This document shows, one piece after another, positions 1 to 8,051 of a stretch of DNA of 64,000 nt. This stretch comes from Salinimicrobium terrae DSM 17865 (GTDB taxonomy: Bacteria > Bacteroidota > Bacteroidia > Flavobacteriales > Flavobacteriaceae): the NCBI RefSeq assembly GCF_000424665.1, contig NZ_AUKI01000011.1, positions 1-64,000 on the forward strand, given 5' to 3'. The stretch's first letter is position 1; the number at the start of each line of letters is the position of its first letter. The position numbers and the translations under genes were made by a program. The notes under the pieces were generated by a model. The model saw only the letters and a list, made by a program, of their open reading frames with translations, was not told where the DNA came from and did no database searches.

Positions 1-226
1 CTAGAGAAAGGGTGGCATACATTTGCTTGAGTCGACGATTCTCTTCCTCAAGTTCTTTGAGTCGCTTAAGCTCTTTACCATTCATTCCGCTAAAACGCTC
101 TCGCCATTTGTAAAAAGCAGCGGTGCTTACACCATATTCACGACTGATCTCGGCAGCTGTTTTACCGTTATCGAATTCTTTGAGGATCTTAGAGATCTGC
201 TGTGGAGAAAATTTACTTTTTTTCAT
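1..226 (-). CDS. IS3-family transposase OrfA, N-terminal 75 residues (partial)
   Basis: The visible product starts MKKSKFSPQQISKILKEF and contains a helix-turn-helix (about residues 10-45: KTAAEISREYGVSTAAFYKW). A leucine-rich heptad region beginning near residue 52 (ELKRLKELEEENRRLKQMYA) follows. HTH plus leucine zipper is the standard architecture of IS3 OrfA, which binds the terminal repeats and is usually joined to the DDE catalytic OrfB by frameshifting. OrfB would lie to the left of the window. The start ATG is at 226, about 60 nt inside the presumed element end. Confidence in family is high; whether the gene is intact is unknown. Confidence 0.85.
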   Translation of the reverse strand, partial: MKKSKFSPQQISKILKEFDNGKTAAEISREYGVSTAAFYKWRERFSGMNGKELKRLKELEEENRRLKQMYATLSL

Positions 227-286
227 ACTGTTTAAAATTAAGAATTATTCTACTTTTAAACAGTTCGGTTTTAAGGGAAGCTTACA
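1..286 (-). mobile_element. Left end of an IS3-family insertion sequence, cut by the window edge
   Basis: The element is read leftward. Its outer end is placed at about 286, where the minus strand begins TGTAAGCTTCCCTTAAAACC; a TG...CA terminus is usual for IS3-family elements. An untranslated stretch of about 60 nt then leads to the first transposase frame, which starts at 226. The rest of the element, including orfB and the right end, lies outside the window, so intactness cannot be judged. The boundary at 286 is inferred from the TG terminus and from a near match to the same end at 14430-14456. The family assignment is fairly firm; the exact end is less so. Confidence 0.6.
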
Positions 287-507
287 CAATGTCTGGTGAA
301 CTTACCGTTTTTTTGACAAACTATCAAAAGTCCTATACTTTAGAAACAATTTCGACATTGTCGACTTGCTCTTCTTCGCCAGTCTTACGGGAAACCAAAA
401 GCGCAATGGAAGAGGAAGAACAAACTTATTAAGGAGATTTTAACCTATTGAAAAACGATTTAAAACATTCTTTGTTTGACGAAAACCTTTTTTCGAAAAG
501 ACGTAAC

Positions 508-753
508 ATGAAATAATTAAGTTCAGAATATACCAATGTAATTGACAACTGTTATGACGGTGTAACAGCTACGAAAATCTGTGTAGATCAGAATATAGGA
601 GAAAAACGTATAGAGAAATGTCTGAAGCTGAGCCTGGATTGCATTGATTTATTAATTGCCTGTGCTGAATTGCTTGCGAGCCAGAGTCTGTGCCCCCACC
701 TGAGCCAGGTGACTTCTGCGAAAATTGTGAGTATTAATAAAAATGGATGCTGA
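508..753 (+). pseudogene. Broken four-helix-bundle copper-binding (Csp/DUF326-like) gene
   Basis: An ATG at 508 is followed after one codon by a stop (514-516). The frame then stays open from 517 to 753. The open part contains EYTNVIDNCYDGV, ICVDQNIGEKRIEKCLKLSL, DCIDLLIACAELLASQS and a C-terminal tail, with the spaced Cys pattern of small Csp/DUF326 proteins that store Cu(I) inside a four-helix bundle. Several expected Cys positions are replaced (for example CYDGV where the family usually has CxxC) and the last helix is missing. The early stop, lost cysteines and truncated end together argue for a decayed gene. It sits between an insertion-sequence end and an apparently transferred sulfotransferase. 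The family assignment rests on my recall of the pattern. Confidence 0.5.
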
Positions 754-883
754 TTTCCTGCTTTTTTGAGATCTTTGCCTCTATGAATTCTATCAGCGAT
801 CTTAGTTGAGCTTTCCTTTCATCTGAAGTCTTCAGCGGATCCAGTTCTATAATTACTTTTTTTATTGCCGAAAAAAAGTGCAT
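734..883 (-). CDS. Possible 49-residue hypothetical protein
   Basis: This small frame starts at ATG 883 and reads MHFFSAIKKVIIELDPLKTS, followed by a charged helical stretch with DERKAQLRSLIEFIEAKI. The composition is that of a normal soluble helical protein and not a random frame. It overlaps the 3' end of the broken Csp-like gene by 20 nt on the other strand and follows the sulfotransferase stop (930) by about 46 nt, so it could be read from the same leftward transcript. I do not recognise a family. It could equally be the remaining tail or a decayed part of a longer gene. Confidence 0.3.
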   Translation of the reverse strand: MHFFSAIKKVIIELDPLKTSDERKAQLRSLIEFIEAKISKKQEISIHFY

Positions 884-929
884 AGTGGAAATGCCGCTTA
901 CCAGCATGAATCGTCGAAAGTACGTCAGA

Positions 930-1736
930 TCAGTATCTGTAGGTAACGCCCACGAGCTCGTTCAGACGCTGGTTGTGCGGCGCGAAAAACGCCTCCATCT
1001 CGGCTCGCAACCCCGGATCAACCTTTGTTTTTTTCCGGGTGGTGGTGAGGCGCAGAGCACGGGAACGTATCGCCTGAGCCACACGCCCATGCGACCCAGT
1101 TACAACGAAGGGGTAATTTATCCAGGGGTAGCGCGGATACTCCGTAGCCTTCCGTGCATGGACCTCGTCCCGCAGCGCATCCCGCGAAGGCACACCTAGG
1201 AAGTCGAACAACCCGTTCATGGTAGCAAGCGGATCGCTAATCATGTTCTCGAACGTAAGGAAGTACATCTGCTCGGCTGGCCATAAAGCCAGGTACCGCT
1301 CCACCTGATCGGCGTACACGCTGCGCTGGATGCAGTGTCGCTTATGGTAGAAGCATTGTTCAAAGCTCATATACTCTCCCCCACTCCACACCATTTGCCA
1401 GTAATGAGAATGTGCCCGCGCGATAGGCTCACGCAGGATCCAAACCAGCTTCACATCTCGATCATAGTCGTAGATGCGGTCAGGAGCTCTCTCATCCCAG
1501 GAGTAGGTCGGCGATTTCTCACCCACAGCCGTATAGGCAGCACCCTCCGAAAACTGTGCGCGGTACCAATCTGACCCTCTACGATACCGATTGTCAACAC
1601 TGAAGAAGTGCAAGTCACGAGGGTGCATGTAGATTTCCGGGTGCATCCCGAGGTAACGCTGGAGCGTCGTCGTTCCAGCCTTGGTAGAACCTACCACCAG
1701 AAAGTCAGGTCTCGTATCCATTTCGATTTTTGTCAT
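930..1736 (-). CDS. PAPS-dependent sulfotransferase
   Basis: This 268-residue protein has the two cofactor motifs of the sulfotransferase fold. The 5'-phosphosulfate loop is GSTKAGTTTL (residues 16-25), and the 3'-phosphate site is REPIARAHSHYW (Arg102, Ser110). It would move sulfate from PAPS to a hydroxyl, probably on a carbohydrate, and PAPS is the product of the cysDNC operon immediately upstream. I chose ATG 1736. The longer frame begins at a TTG inside a TAccTTTG promoter element (1773-1780) and cannot be the usual start. ATG 1721 is an alternative. The gene is visibly richer in G+C than its neighbours and is flanked by relics and an IS end, which points to recent acquisition. The acceptor substrate cannot be told from sequence. 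Confidence 0.85.
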   Translation of the reverse strand: MTKIEMDTRPDFLVVGSTKAGTTTLQRYLGMHPEIYMHPRDLHFFSVDNRYRRGSDWYRAQFSEGAAYTAVGEKSPTYSWDERAPDRIYDYDRDVKLVWILREPIARAHSHYWQMVWSGGEYMSFEQCFYHKRHCIQRSVYADQVERYLALWPAEQMYFLTFENMISDPLATMNGLFDFLGVPSRDALRDEVHARKATEYPRYPWINYPFVVTGSHGRVAQAIRSRALRLTTTRKKTKVDPGLRAEMEAFFAPHNQRLNELVGVTYRY

Positions 1737-1772
1737 GTGCAGAAGAACAAGCTTTATTATTTTTAACGGGTG

Positions 1773-1780
1773 CAAAGGTA
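1773..1780 (-). promoter_or_regulatory. Promoter -7 element of the sulfotransferase gene
   Basis: The minus strand reads TAccTTTG, an exact match to the Bacteroidota TAnnTTTG element. Transcription would start near 1767, about 30 nt before ATG 1736. No convincing TTTG -33 element is seen at the right distance. The element decides the start codon of the gene, because the upstream TTG lies within it. Confidence 0.55.
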
Positions 1781-2150
1781 ACTAAAAAAAAATTGTTTCT
1801 AAATTAGAGGAAGTAAGAAGGGCGGATTTTTTTTCAGAAGTGCCCGGGTTGAAACGGGGAGGGCAATAATTTCTAAGAAGGTCTTGAAAAAGAATTATCT
1901 TCTTGTACCATTCTTCAAATATTGACCCCATTCTTTATAGCGGCATAGACATTTACAAGAGGATAAGAAATCATCTTAAGTGGAAAATAAACTCCTTCGC
2001 TATTCCCATAGACCTGAGAACTAAGTAAGAACGTTCACCAGTGCACATTGCAGCAGTATTCGGGAATATTCAAGGATCCAACATTATTATCAACTTAACT
2101 TCCCAATTTTCTATAAAGGAACTCGTGCCTTATCAGCTAAGTATTTAATG
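1781..2150. other. Intergenic region with a possible coding relic
   Basis: No intact gene is seen between the sulfotransferase promoter and the cysN stop. On the minus strand a short open stretch (about 1915-2031) encodes a 39-residue tail containing SQVYGNSEGVYFPLKMISYP and ends at a stop at 1915. It has no start and stops lie just upstream, so it may be the last piece of a gene that once followed cysN. I cannot name its family. Confidence 0.35.
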
Positions 2151-3407
2151 TCATACTACCATTCCGGCAGCTACGGTTTCATTTGTTCCTTCATCAATGA
2201 GGATCAAACCACCGGTATTACGATTTTCCCGGTAGGGATCTAACATTAAAGGACGGTTAGTCCGAATGGTAATGCGAGCTATGTCATTCATTTCAATTTT
2301 CTTGTCCTCTGTGTTTCGTTCAAATGTGTTGATGTTTATTTTATAGACTATATTTTTAATTATAGCCCTTTGTTCATTTGAAGAGTGAACTATTGTATAT
2401 TTCCCTCTAGCCTGGGCAGGATCATTGTTGAGCCAGCATAGCATTACATCAAATTCCTGTTCAAGTCCCGGCTGGTTATTTTTCTTCACAATCATATCCC
2501 CACGACTAATGTCTATGTCATCCTCTAAAGTCATGGCAATGGACATGGGTGCATATGCTTCCTCCACTTCCTGATCACCTGCATTTATAGATTTGATTTT
2601 TGAAGTAAACCCTGAGGGTAATATGGTAATTTCATCTCCTACCCTATAGATTCCACTGGCAATTCTTCCAGCATAGCCTCTATAGTCTCTGTTTTCTTCA
2701 CTTTGTGGACGTAGTACTGTCTGCACCGGGAATCGTGCATCAATTTTATTGATATCACTGCTAATGTGAAGGTTTTCCAGGGTACTAAGTAAGGTTCCAT
2801 TCTGATACCATTCCATGCTTTCGGACCTGTTAACTACATTATCTCCTAACAATGCGCTAATAGGTATGAATCGAACATCCTTCATCAACAGTTTAGAAGA
2901 AAATTCTTCAAATTGTCCAACAATCTTGCTATAAACTTCTTCGGAAAAATCAACAAGATCCATTTTATTAATACACACGATCAAATGTGGGATATTGAGT
3001 AAAGACGCTATAAAAGAATGACGTTTTGTTTGCTCAATCACCCCATGACGTGCATCAATTAAAATCACCGCTGCATTCGCGGTAGATGCACCAGTCACCA
3101 TGTTCCTGGTGTACTGTATGTGACCAGGGGTATCCGCTATTATAAATTTACGTTTAGGTGTAGTAAAGTAACGGTAAGCTACATCTATTGTAATTCCTTG
3201 TTCGCGTTCATCTTTCAAACCATCAGTAAATAAGGCAAGATCTACTCCATTATGTCCCTTCTTTGCACTGGTTTTACTAACCGATTCCAGCTGGTCCTCA
3301 AATATAGATTTAGAGTCATATAAAAGTCGGCCTATTAATGTAGATTTTCCATCATCAACACTTCCTGCTGTTGTGAACCTTAATAATTGATTGTTATCTA
3401 TTTCCAT
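2151..3407 (-). CDS. cysN: Sulfate adenylyltransferase subunit 1 (CysN)
   Basis: CysN is the GTPase subunit of ATP sulfurylase; GTP hydrolysis drives formation of adenosine 5'-phosphosulfate (APS) by CysD. The 418 residues carry the translation-factor-type G motifs: GSVDDGKST (residues 15-23), DTPGH, and NKMD in the middle of the G domain. Two beta-barrel domains follow. There is no C-terminal kinase fusion, consistent with the separate cysC gene. The gene follows cysD by 9 nt and is the last gene of the leftward PAPS operon. The length fits the shorter Bacteroidota CysN proteins. Confidence 0.95.
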   Translation of the reverse strand: MEIDNNQLLRFTTAGSVDDGKSTLIGRLLYDSKSIFEDQLESVSKTSAKKGHNGVDLALFTDGLKDEREQGITIDVAYRYFTTPKRKFIIADTPGHIQYTRNMVTGASTANAAVILIDARHGVIEQTKRHSFIASLLNIPHLIVCINKMDLVDFSEEVYSKIVGQFEEFSSKLLMKDVRFIPISALLGDNVVNRSESMEWYQNGTLLSTLENLHISSDINKIDARFPVQTVLRPQSEENRDYRGYAGRIASGIYRVGDEITILPSGFTSKIKSINAGDQEVEEAYAPMSIAMTLEDDIDISRGDMIVKKNNQPGLEQEFDVMLCWLNNDPAQARGKYTIVHSSNEQRAIIKNIVYKININTFERNTEDKKIEMNDIARITIRTNRPLMLDPYRENRNTGGLILIDEGTNETVAAGMVV

Positions 3408-3416
3408 ATCGACTTT

Positions 3417-4322
3417 CTAAAAATATCCTTGCTTTTTCCTGTCTTCCATTGCTGTTTCACTTCGCTTGTCGTCTGAGCGATCTCCTCTTTCTGTTTTCCG
3501 CATAGCAGAAACTTCCTGCACAATTTTTTCAAGCGTATCGGCATCAGATTCTATTCCCCCGGTTATAGTTATATCTCCCAGAGTTCTAAAACGAATCTTT
3601 TTATTTTCTACCTTCTCACCTTCTTCTAATTTCAGAAACTCTGAAACCGGGATCCAGGAATTGTTCCTATAAACCACTTCCCGCTCGTGTGCCAGATATA
3701 AAGAAGGAATGCTAATATTTTCACGTTTGATATAATTCCAAACATCCATTTCTGTCCAGTTGCTAATTGGAAAAGCTCTAAAATGCTCTCCTTCAAAATG
3801 TTTTCCGTTCAACAAGTTCCATAATTCTGGTCTTTGATTCTTGGGATCCCATTCACCAAAATCGTTTCGATGTGAAAAAAAACGTTCTTTAGCCCTTGCT
3901 TTTTCTTCATCTCTTCTGCCTCCCCCTATAGCACAATCGATTTTGTTAGATTCAATAGCATCTAAAAGAGTGGTAATTTGAAGTGCGTTTCTTGTTGCAT
4001 TTTTTCCTTTTTCCTCTGCAACTCTCCCGTTGTCTATGGATTCCTGGACAGAGCCCACGATTAGTTTTACTCCCAATTCCTTAACAAGATCATCCCTAAA
4101 ATTTATTGTTTCTGGAAAATTGTGACCTGTATCCACGTGCATCAATGCAAAGGGAATTTTAGCAGGAAAAAAAGCTTTTCTGGCTAAATGGGTAACGAGT
4201 ATGGAGTCTTTACCCCCGGAAAAAAGAATTACAGGATTTTCAAATTGGGCCCATACCTCTCTCAATATATAAATTGCTTCAGATTCCAGTTCGTCCAGGT
4301 AGTTCAAATAGTATTTACTCAT
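3417..4322 (-). CDS. cysD: Sulfate adenylyltransferase subunit 2 (CysD)
   Basis: CysD is the catalytic subunit of ATP sulfurylase and makes APS from ATP and sulfate. The 301-residue protein has the N-type ATP pyrophosphatase loop SGGKDS (residues 35-40) and the family features HVDTGHNFPET, GGGRRDEEKARAKERFFSHR and FPISNWTEMDVWNYI. The C-terminal tail RSDDKRSETAMEDRKKQGYF is the characteristic end of CysD. Its ATG lies inside the cysC stop region (8 nt overlap), so translation is probably coupled, and cysN follows 9 nt downstream. Confidence 0.96.
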   Translation of the reverse strand: MSKYYLNYLDELESEAIYILREVWAQFENPVILFSGGKDSILVTHLARKAFFPAKIPFALMHVDTGHNFPETINFRDDLVKELGVKLIVGSVQESIDNGRVAEEKGKNATRNALQITTLLDAIESNKIDCAIGGGRRDEEKARAKERFFSHRNDFGEWDPKNQRPELWNLLNGKHFEGEHFRAFPISNWTEMDVWNYIKRENISIPSLYLAHEREVVYRNNSWIPVSEFLKLEEGEKVENKKIRFRTLGDITITGGIESDADTLEKIVQEVSAMRKTERGDRSDDKRSETAMEDRKKQGYF

Positions 4323-4914
4323 TGTACACCAATTTTTCCTTTAAATATTCCGTGATTTTTTCTACAGACTCTTCTACCGACATCTGTTGGGTTTTTATCT
4401 CTATTGCCGGATTTATGGGCGGTTCATATGGGGAGCTGATACCGGTAAAGTTTTTAATCTCGCCGGCTCTGGCTTTCTTATAAAGTCCTTTGGCATCTCT
4501 TTCTTCACAAACCGAAATTGGAGTATTTATAAAAATCTCAATAAAATTTTCTTTTCCAATTATTTGCTTTGCTTCCTGCCTATCCTCCCTTAAAGGAGAA
4601 ATAAAAGCAGTTATAGTAACTACTCCCGCATCCATGAAAAGTTTAGCCACTTCGGCTATCCTTCTATTATTCTCCTTCCGATCTTCAAGTGAAAAGGTCA
4701 ATCCACCATTAAGACCACTTCGAATATTATCTCCGTCAAGAGAATAGGTTTTGATTCCATTGCTGAAGAGAACCTGTTCCAGATGATTTGCAATAGTAGA
4801 TTTTCCTGATCCGGAAAGCCCCGTGAACCAAATTACAAAAGAATTGTGTTGATTTTTACGGTTACGTTCCTCTCGTGAAATTTGATATTCGTGTTTAGTA
4901 ATATTTGGGGACAT
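4315..4914 (-). CDS. cysC: Adenylylsulfate kinase (CysC)
   Basis: CysC phosphorylates APS at the 3' position to give PAPS, the sulfate donor of sulfotransferases. The 199 residues contain the P-loop GLSGSGKST (residues 32-40), the YSLDGDNIRSGLN segment that binds APS, and the FIEIFINTPISVCEERDAKGLYKKA lid region split over the middle of the protein. It stands alone rather than fused to CysN. It overlaps cysD by 8 nt downstream and starts about 60 nt after the DUF2061 gene. With no APS or PAPS reductase beside it, a role in sulfation is more likely than cysteine synthesis. Confidence 0.95.
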   Translation of the reverse strand: MSPNITKHEYQISREERNRKNQHNSFVIWFTGLSGSGKSTIANHLEQVLFSNGIKTYSLDGDNIRSGLNGGLTFSLEDRKENNRRIAEVAKLFMDAGVVTITAFISPLREDRQEAKQIIGKENFIEIFINTPISVCEERDAKGLYKKARAGEIKNFTGISSPYEPPINPAIEIKTQQMSVEESVEKITEYLKEKLVYNE

Positions 4915-4974
4915 GAATTTCGTAATTCGTTAATTTCTATTTATTCAAATCTTTTTAATTACACATTTGATTAG

Positions 4975-5469
4975 CTATTGCTTTTGTTCATTTTCTATTA
5001 TTAGCTGCTCATTTTCATCTTTCGTTTCCGTTACTGCTTTACCTTTACTTCTGCGGCCCGGTAACCCGTAATCAATCTTATACCAGGTCCGTTCGTGCAG
5101 GTAGTATAGGATCATTTTAGTAACAACTTCTGCTATTCCTATTTGAACTCCTGTCACAGGATTACCGGTTATTATCCAGGCCAATAGCATTGTATCTAAA
5201 GTCCCTACGACTCTCCACGATATAGTCTTGGCAAGGTGTCTTTTTTTACTGTCATCTCCATTCTTTTTTACACCAAGCTTAACTTTAAACCATAATCTTT
5301 CATGGAAGTAATAAAAGATCATCTTTGTAATCACCTCTGCCAAACCTATTTTTAGACCTGTATAAGGACTGCCCGATATAAACCATGACAGCAATATAGT
5401 GTCAATAGTTCCAATGATCCTCCAGGTGATAGCTTTGGCAATATGCCTTTTATGGGAACTATCCTTCAT
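4975..5469 (-). CDS. Tandem DUF2061 membrane protein
   Basis: The 164-residue protein is built from two copies of one module: KRHIAKAITWRIIGTIDTIL (about 7-26) and KRHLAKTISWRVVGTLDTML (about 76-95). Each runs on to an AEVxTKMIxYYxHERxW ending. This is the DUF2061 module, a small predicted membrane unit with two hydrophobic stretches. The last 30 residues are charged and probably cytoplasmic. It overlaps cysQ by 11 nt and precedes cysC, so it belongs to the PAPS operon. DUF2061 is often found near sulfate-activation genes in marine bacteria, but its function is not established; a role in sulfate or nucleotide handling at the membrane is only inference. Confidence 0.85.
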   Translation of the reverse strand: MKDSSHKRHIAKAITWRIIGTIDTILLSWFISGSPYTGLKIGLAEVITKMIFYYFHERLWFKVKLGVKKNGDDSKKRHLAKTISWRVVGTLDTMLLAWIITGNPVTGVQIGIAEVVTKMILYYLHERTWYKIDYGLPGRRSKGKAVTETKDENEQLIIENEQKQ

Positions 5470-6259
5470 TGGAAACTAAAAAATGTCCGTTCAGAAGATT
5501 TTTCCGGTTGTAAATCATTGATTTACCCGTATCTCTGGAAATACAAGTCAACCCAACGGCTTCACATATGGCTTGCCCTGCGGCTGTATCCCATTCCATT
5601 GTAGGTGCAAAGCGAGGATAAATCTGTGCTTCACCTTCGGCTATCAAACAAAACTTTAAGGAACTTCCTTTCGAAACCACTTCGATCTTTTTGTTATAGC
5701 GGCTTGTTAACGTTTCAATATAGGTTCGAGTGTCTTCATTCATATGGGAACGGCTACCCACAACTCTAATTAAATTTTCATTTTTAGAAGCTTTTATCTC
5801 CTGTGCATTTCTAATTACGTCATGAACTCCATAATCGTGATTTACAGTAGATTTATAAGCTTTTCTTTTTTCAACATCTGCGAAATAAATAATATCAAGT
5901 GCAGGGGCAAAAATCACCCCCAGCTTCGTCTTTCCTTCAATAACAAGTGAAATATTTACAGTAAATTCTCCATTTCTTTTTATAAATTCCTTTGTTCCAT
6001 CCAAAGGATCCACAATCCAACATTCAACCCACTCCTTTCTTATACTGAAATCGATTTGTTTATTTTCTTCACTTATAATCGGAATTCCTGTAGGAATTAA
6101 ATAATTATTAATGATTTCATTAGCTTTTGTGTCTGCAATTGTCAGGGGGGAATGGTCTTCTTTGGAGTCAACAACCAATTCATCCTGCTCATAGATTTGC
6201 ATAATCTTTTTTCCGGCGGCAATTGCTCCCTTAAGAGCTATATGTAAATTTTCTTCCAA
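5459..6259 (-). CDS. cysQ: 3'(2'),5'-bisphosphate nucleotidase (CysQ)
   Basis: CysQ removes the 3'-phosphate from adenosine 3',5'-bisphosphate, the inhibitory by-product left after PAPS donates sulfate. The 266-residue inositol-monophosphatase-type protein has metal-site motifs DPLDGTK (residues 84-90) and WDTAAGQ (near 223), plus GSRSH and SLKFCLIAEGEAQIYPR. The start is a TTG at 6257-6259. An in-frame stop lies two codons upstream, and the sequence MEENLHIALK fits the usual N-terminus of the family. A full promoter lies 30-63 nt upstream. It is the first gene of the leftward operon cysQ-DUF2061-cysC-cysD-cysN, which fits recycling of PAP made by heavy sulfotransferase use. Confidence 0.93.
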   Translation of the reverse strand: MEENLHIALKGAIAAGKKIMQIYEQDELVVDSKEDHSPLTIADTKANEIINNYLIPTGIPIISEENKQIDFSIRKEWVECWIVDPLDGTKEFIKRNGEFTVNISLVIEGKTKLGVIFAPALDIIYFADVEKRKAYKSTVNHDYGVHDVIRNAQEIKASKNENLIRVVGSRSHMNEDTRTYIETLTSRYNKKIEVVSKGSSLKFCLIAEGEAQIYPRFAPTMEWDTAAGQAICEAVGLTCISRDTGKSMIYNRKNLLNGHFLVSNEG

Positions 6260-6289
6260 ATTTCATTATTAAAATAAATCCTTAGTCTG

Positions 6290-6322
6290 CAAAGGTAGGC
6301 CGATGCTAGCAAAAAAGCACAA
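6290..6322 (-). promoter_or_regulatory. Promoter of the PAPS operon
   Basis: On the minus strand TTG (6320-6322) is followed after 22 nt by TAccTTTG (6290-6297), matching the Bacteroidota -33/-7 arrangement. Transcription would begin near 6283, about 25 nt before the TTG start of cysQ. Confidence 0.6.
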
Positions 6323-6567
6323 CCATCTGTCTTAAAGAACTGTGAAAAATCCAATGTTATATTGATGCATTCTATAGAATTTATATTGTTAATAATAAAA
6401 AACACCTGACTAGTGAAAAAACACAAAATCTCTTTTTAAGAAAATTTTCTCTAATCATTGGGTATTTCTTCAAAAAAAGTAAGAGACAATGATTTTAATT
6501 CTTACTATGGATGTAAAATCACCATTCTCGGAGAACATCAATTCATCTTCAAATTTTATCTTGTTAA
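6323..6567. other. Intergenic region between cysQ promoter and ugd
   Basis: This AT-rich stretch contains no supported gene. It separates two leftward transcription units and presumably contains the ugd terminator, but I see no strong GC-rich hairpin with a T-tract. Confidence 0.5.
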
Positions 6568-7962
6568 TTAATTCCCTATAGCATAAAAATCAAAACCTAT
6601 TTCTTTTTTAGTTTTTGAGTTTAGTAATCTTCTACCATCAAATAGGAAGGCAGGTTTGTACATTTTATCATAGATTTTCTTCCAATCTAAATTTACAAAC
6701 TCATCCCACTCTGTAAGAATTGCAACGGCATGAGCATCTTCACAAGCAACCAATGCTGAATCCACGACCGTTACCGCCTGTCGATTGACATCACCACTTC
6801 GGCTTCCCAGGTAATCTAGGTCAGAGTAAATCTGTTCTTCTGTTACCTTTGGATCATACACCTCTATCTCTGCCTGCTCGTTTAATAAGTAATCAGCGAC
6901 ATATATTGCTGCCGATTCACGGGTGTCATTAGTATCTTTTTTAAAAGCCCATCCTAAAATAGCTATCTTTTTACCTGCCACTGTGTTAAACATAGTCTGT
7001 ACCATATTGGCCGCAAAACGCCTTTTTTGATGATCATTCATAATAATCACCTGCTCCCAATAGTCTGCTACTTCGTTTAATCCAAAAGATCTCGAAATAT
7101 AAACTAAATTTAAAATATCTTTTTGAAAGCATGAGCCACCAAATCCAACCGATGATTTTAAAAATTTTGATCCTATTCTGGAATCCTTTCCCACAGCACG
7201 AGCTACTTCATCCACATCGGCCCCGGTTACCTCACAAAGTTGAGACATGGCATTAATGCTGGAAACTCTTTGTGCTAGAAAGGCATTTGCTGTCAATTTC
7301 GATAATTCAGAGGACCATACATTTGTAGTAAGGATATTTTCCTTAGGTATCCAGGTTGCATAAATATCCACTAAGGCATTTACAGCTTCCATTCCATTTT
7401 CTGTTTCTATGTCCCCTCCAATTAATACCCTGTCAGGATTTAATAGATCCTCTACAGCAGTGCCTTCGGCCAGGAATTCTGGGTTGGAAAGAATCTGGTA
7501 TTTGACACCATTTCCCGTGTTGTCGAGGATATTTTTTAAAGCAGCAGCAGTTCTTACCGGTAAAGTTGATTTCTCAATTACGATCTTATCATCTTTTGCA
7601 ACTCTTGCTATTTGTCGGGCACATAATTCTATGTATTTAAGATCGGCCGCCATACCTTTTCCAATTCCGTAGGTCTTAGTTGGCGTGTTAACCGAAATAA
7701 AGATCATGTCTGCTTTTTCAATGGCTTGATCCACGTCTGTTGAAAAAAATAAGTTCTTTCCTCTCGTTTCCTTCACAATATCGGAAAGACCAGGCTCGTA
7801 GATAGGAATTTTCTCTACATCGGGATCATTCCATTTTTTAATTCTATTCTCGTTAATATCTACAACCGTAACCTTAATCTCCGGACATTTCTGTGCGATT
7901 ACCGCCATCGTAGGACCGCCAACATAACCAGCGCCAATACAGCAAATATTTTTAATTTTCAT
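6568..7962 (-). CDS. ugd: UDP-glucose 6-dehydrogenase
   Basis: This enzyme oxidises UDP-glucose twice with NAD+ to UDP-glucuronate, a precursor of acidic polysaccharides. The 464-residue protein has an N-terminal Rossmann site ([16 protein letters not shown] from residue 8), the [12 protein letters not shown] segment, and the catalytic Cys278 in [12 protein letters not shown]-terminal UDP-binding domain follows with [14 protein letters not shown]. Length and sequence are close to the long, animal-like UGDH subgroup and not to the shorter bacterial type. It lies 89 nt after the tviB-like gene in the same direction and probably extends that operon. The product could be an acceptor or building block for the sulfated polymer suggested by the neighbouring PAPS genes. 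Confidence 0.93.
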   Translation of the reverse strand: MKIKNICCIGAGYVGGPTMAVIAQKCPEIKVTVVDINENRIKKWNDPDVEKIPIYEPGLSDIVKETRGKNLFFSTDVDQAIEKADMIFISVNTPTKTYGIGKGMAADLKYIELCARQIARVAKDDKIVIEKSTLPVRTAAALKNILDNTGNGVKYQILSNPEFLAEGTAVEDLLNPDRVLIGGDIETENGMEAVNALVDIYATWIPKENILTTNVWSSELSKLTANAFLAQRVSSINAMSQLCEVTGADVDEVARAVGKDSRIGSKFLKSSVGFGGSCFQKDILNLVYISRSFGLNEVADYWEQVIIMNDHQKRRFAANMVQTMFNTVAGKKIAILGWAFKKDTNDTRESAAIYVADYLLNEQAEIEVYDPKVTEEQIYSDLDYLGSRSGDVNRQAVTVVDSALVACEDAHAVAILTEWDEFVNLDWKKIYDKMYKPAFLFDGRRLLNSKTKKEIGFDFYAIGN

Positions 7963-8051
7963 TTTCTTTTAATTTCACTCTTGTATATTTCCAAATTTTA
8001 GAAGATTCGAAAGTACCCGTATTATACCAGTTCACAAATTTACATTACCTA

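Noticed and set aside
885-1574. Two plus-strand open frames opposite the sulfotransferase
   Set aside because: They exist because the G+C-rich sulfotransferase has few stops on its other strand; no recognisable protein features.
1737-1775. Longer start (TTG 1775) for the sulfotransferase
   Set aside because: The TTG lies inside the TAccTTTG promoter element, so it would not be in the transcript.
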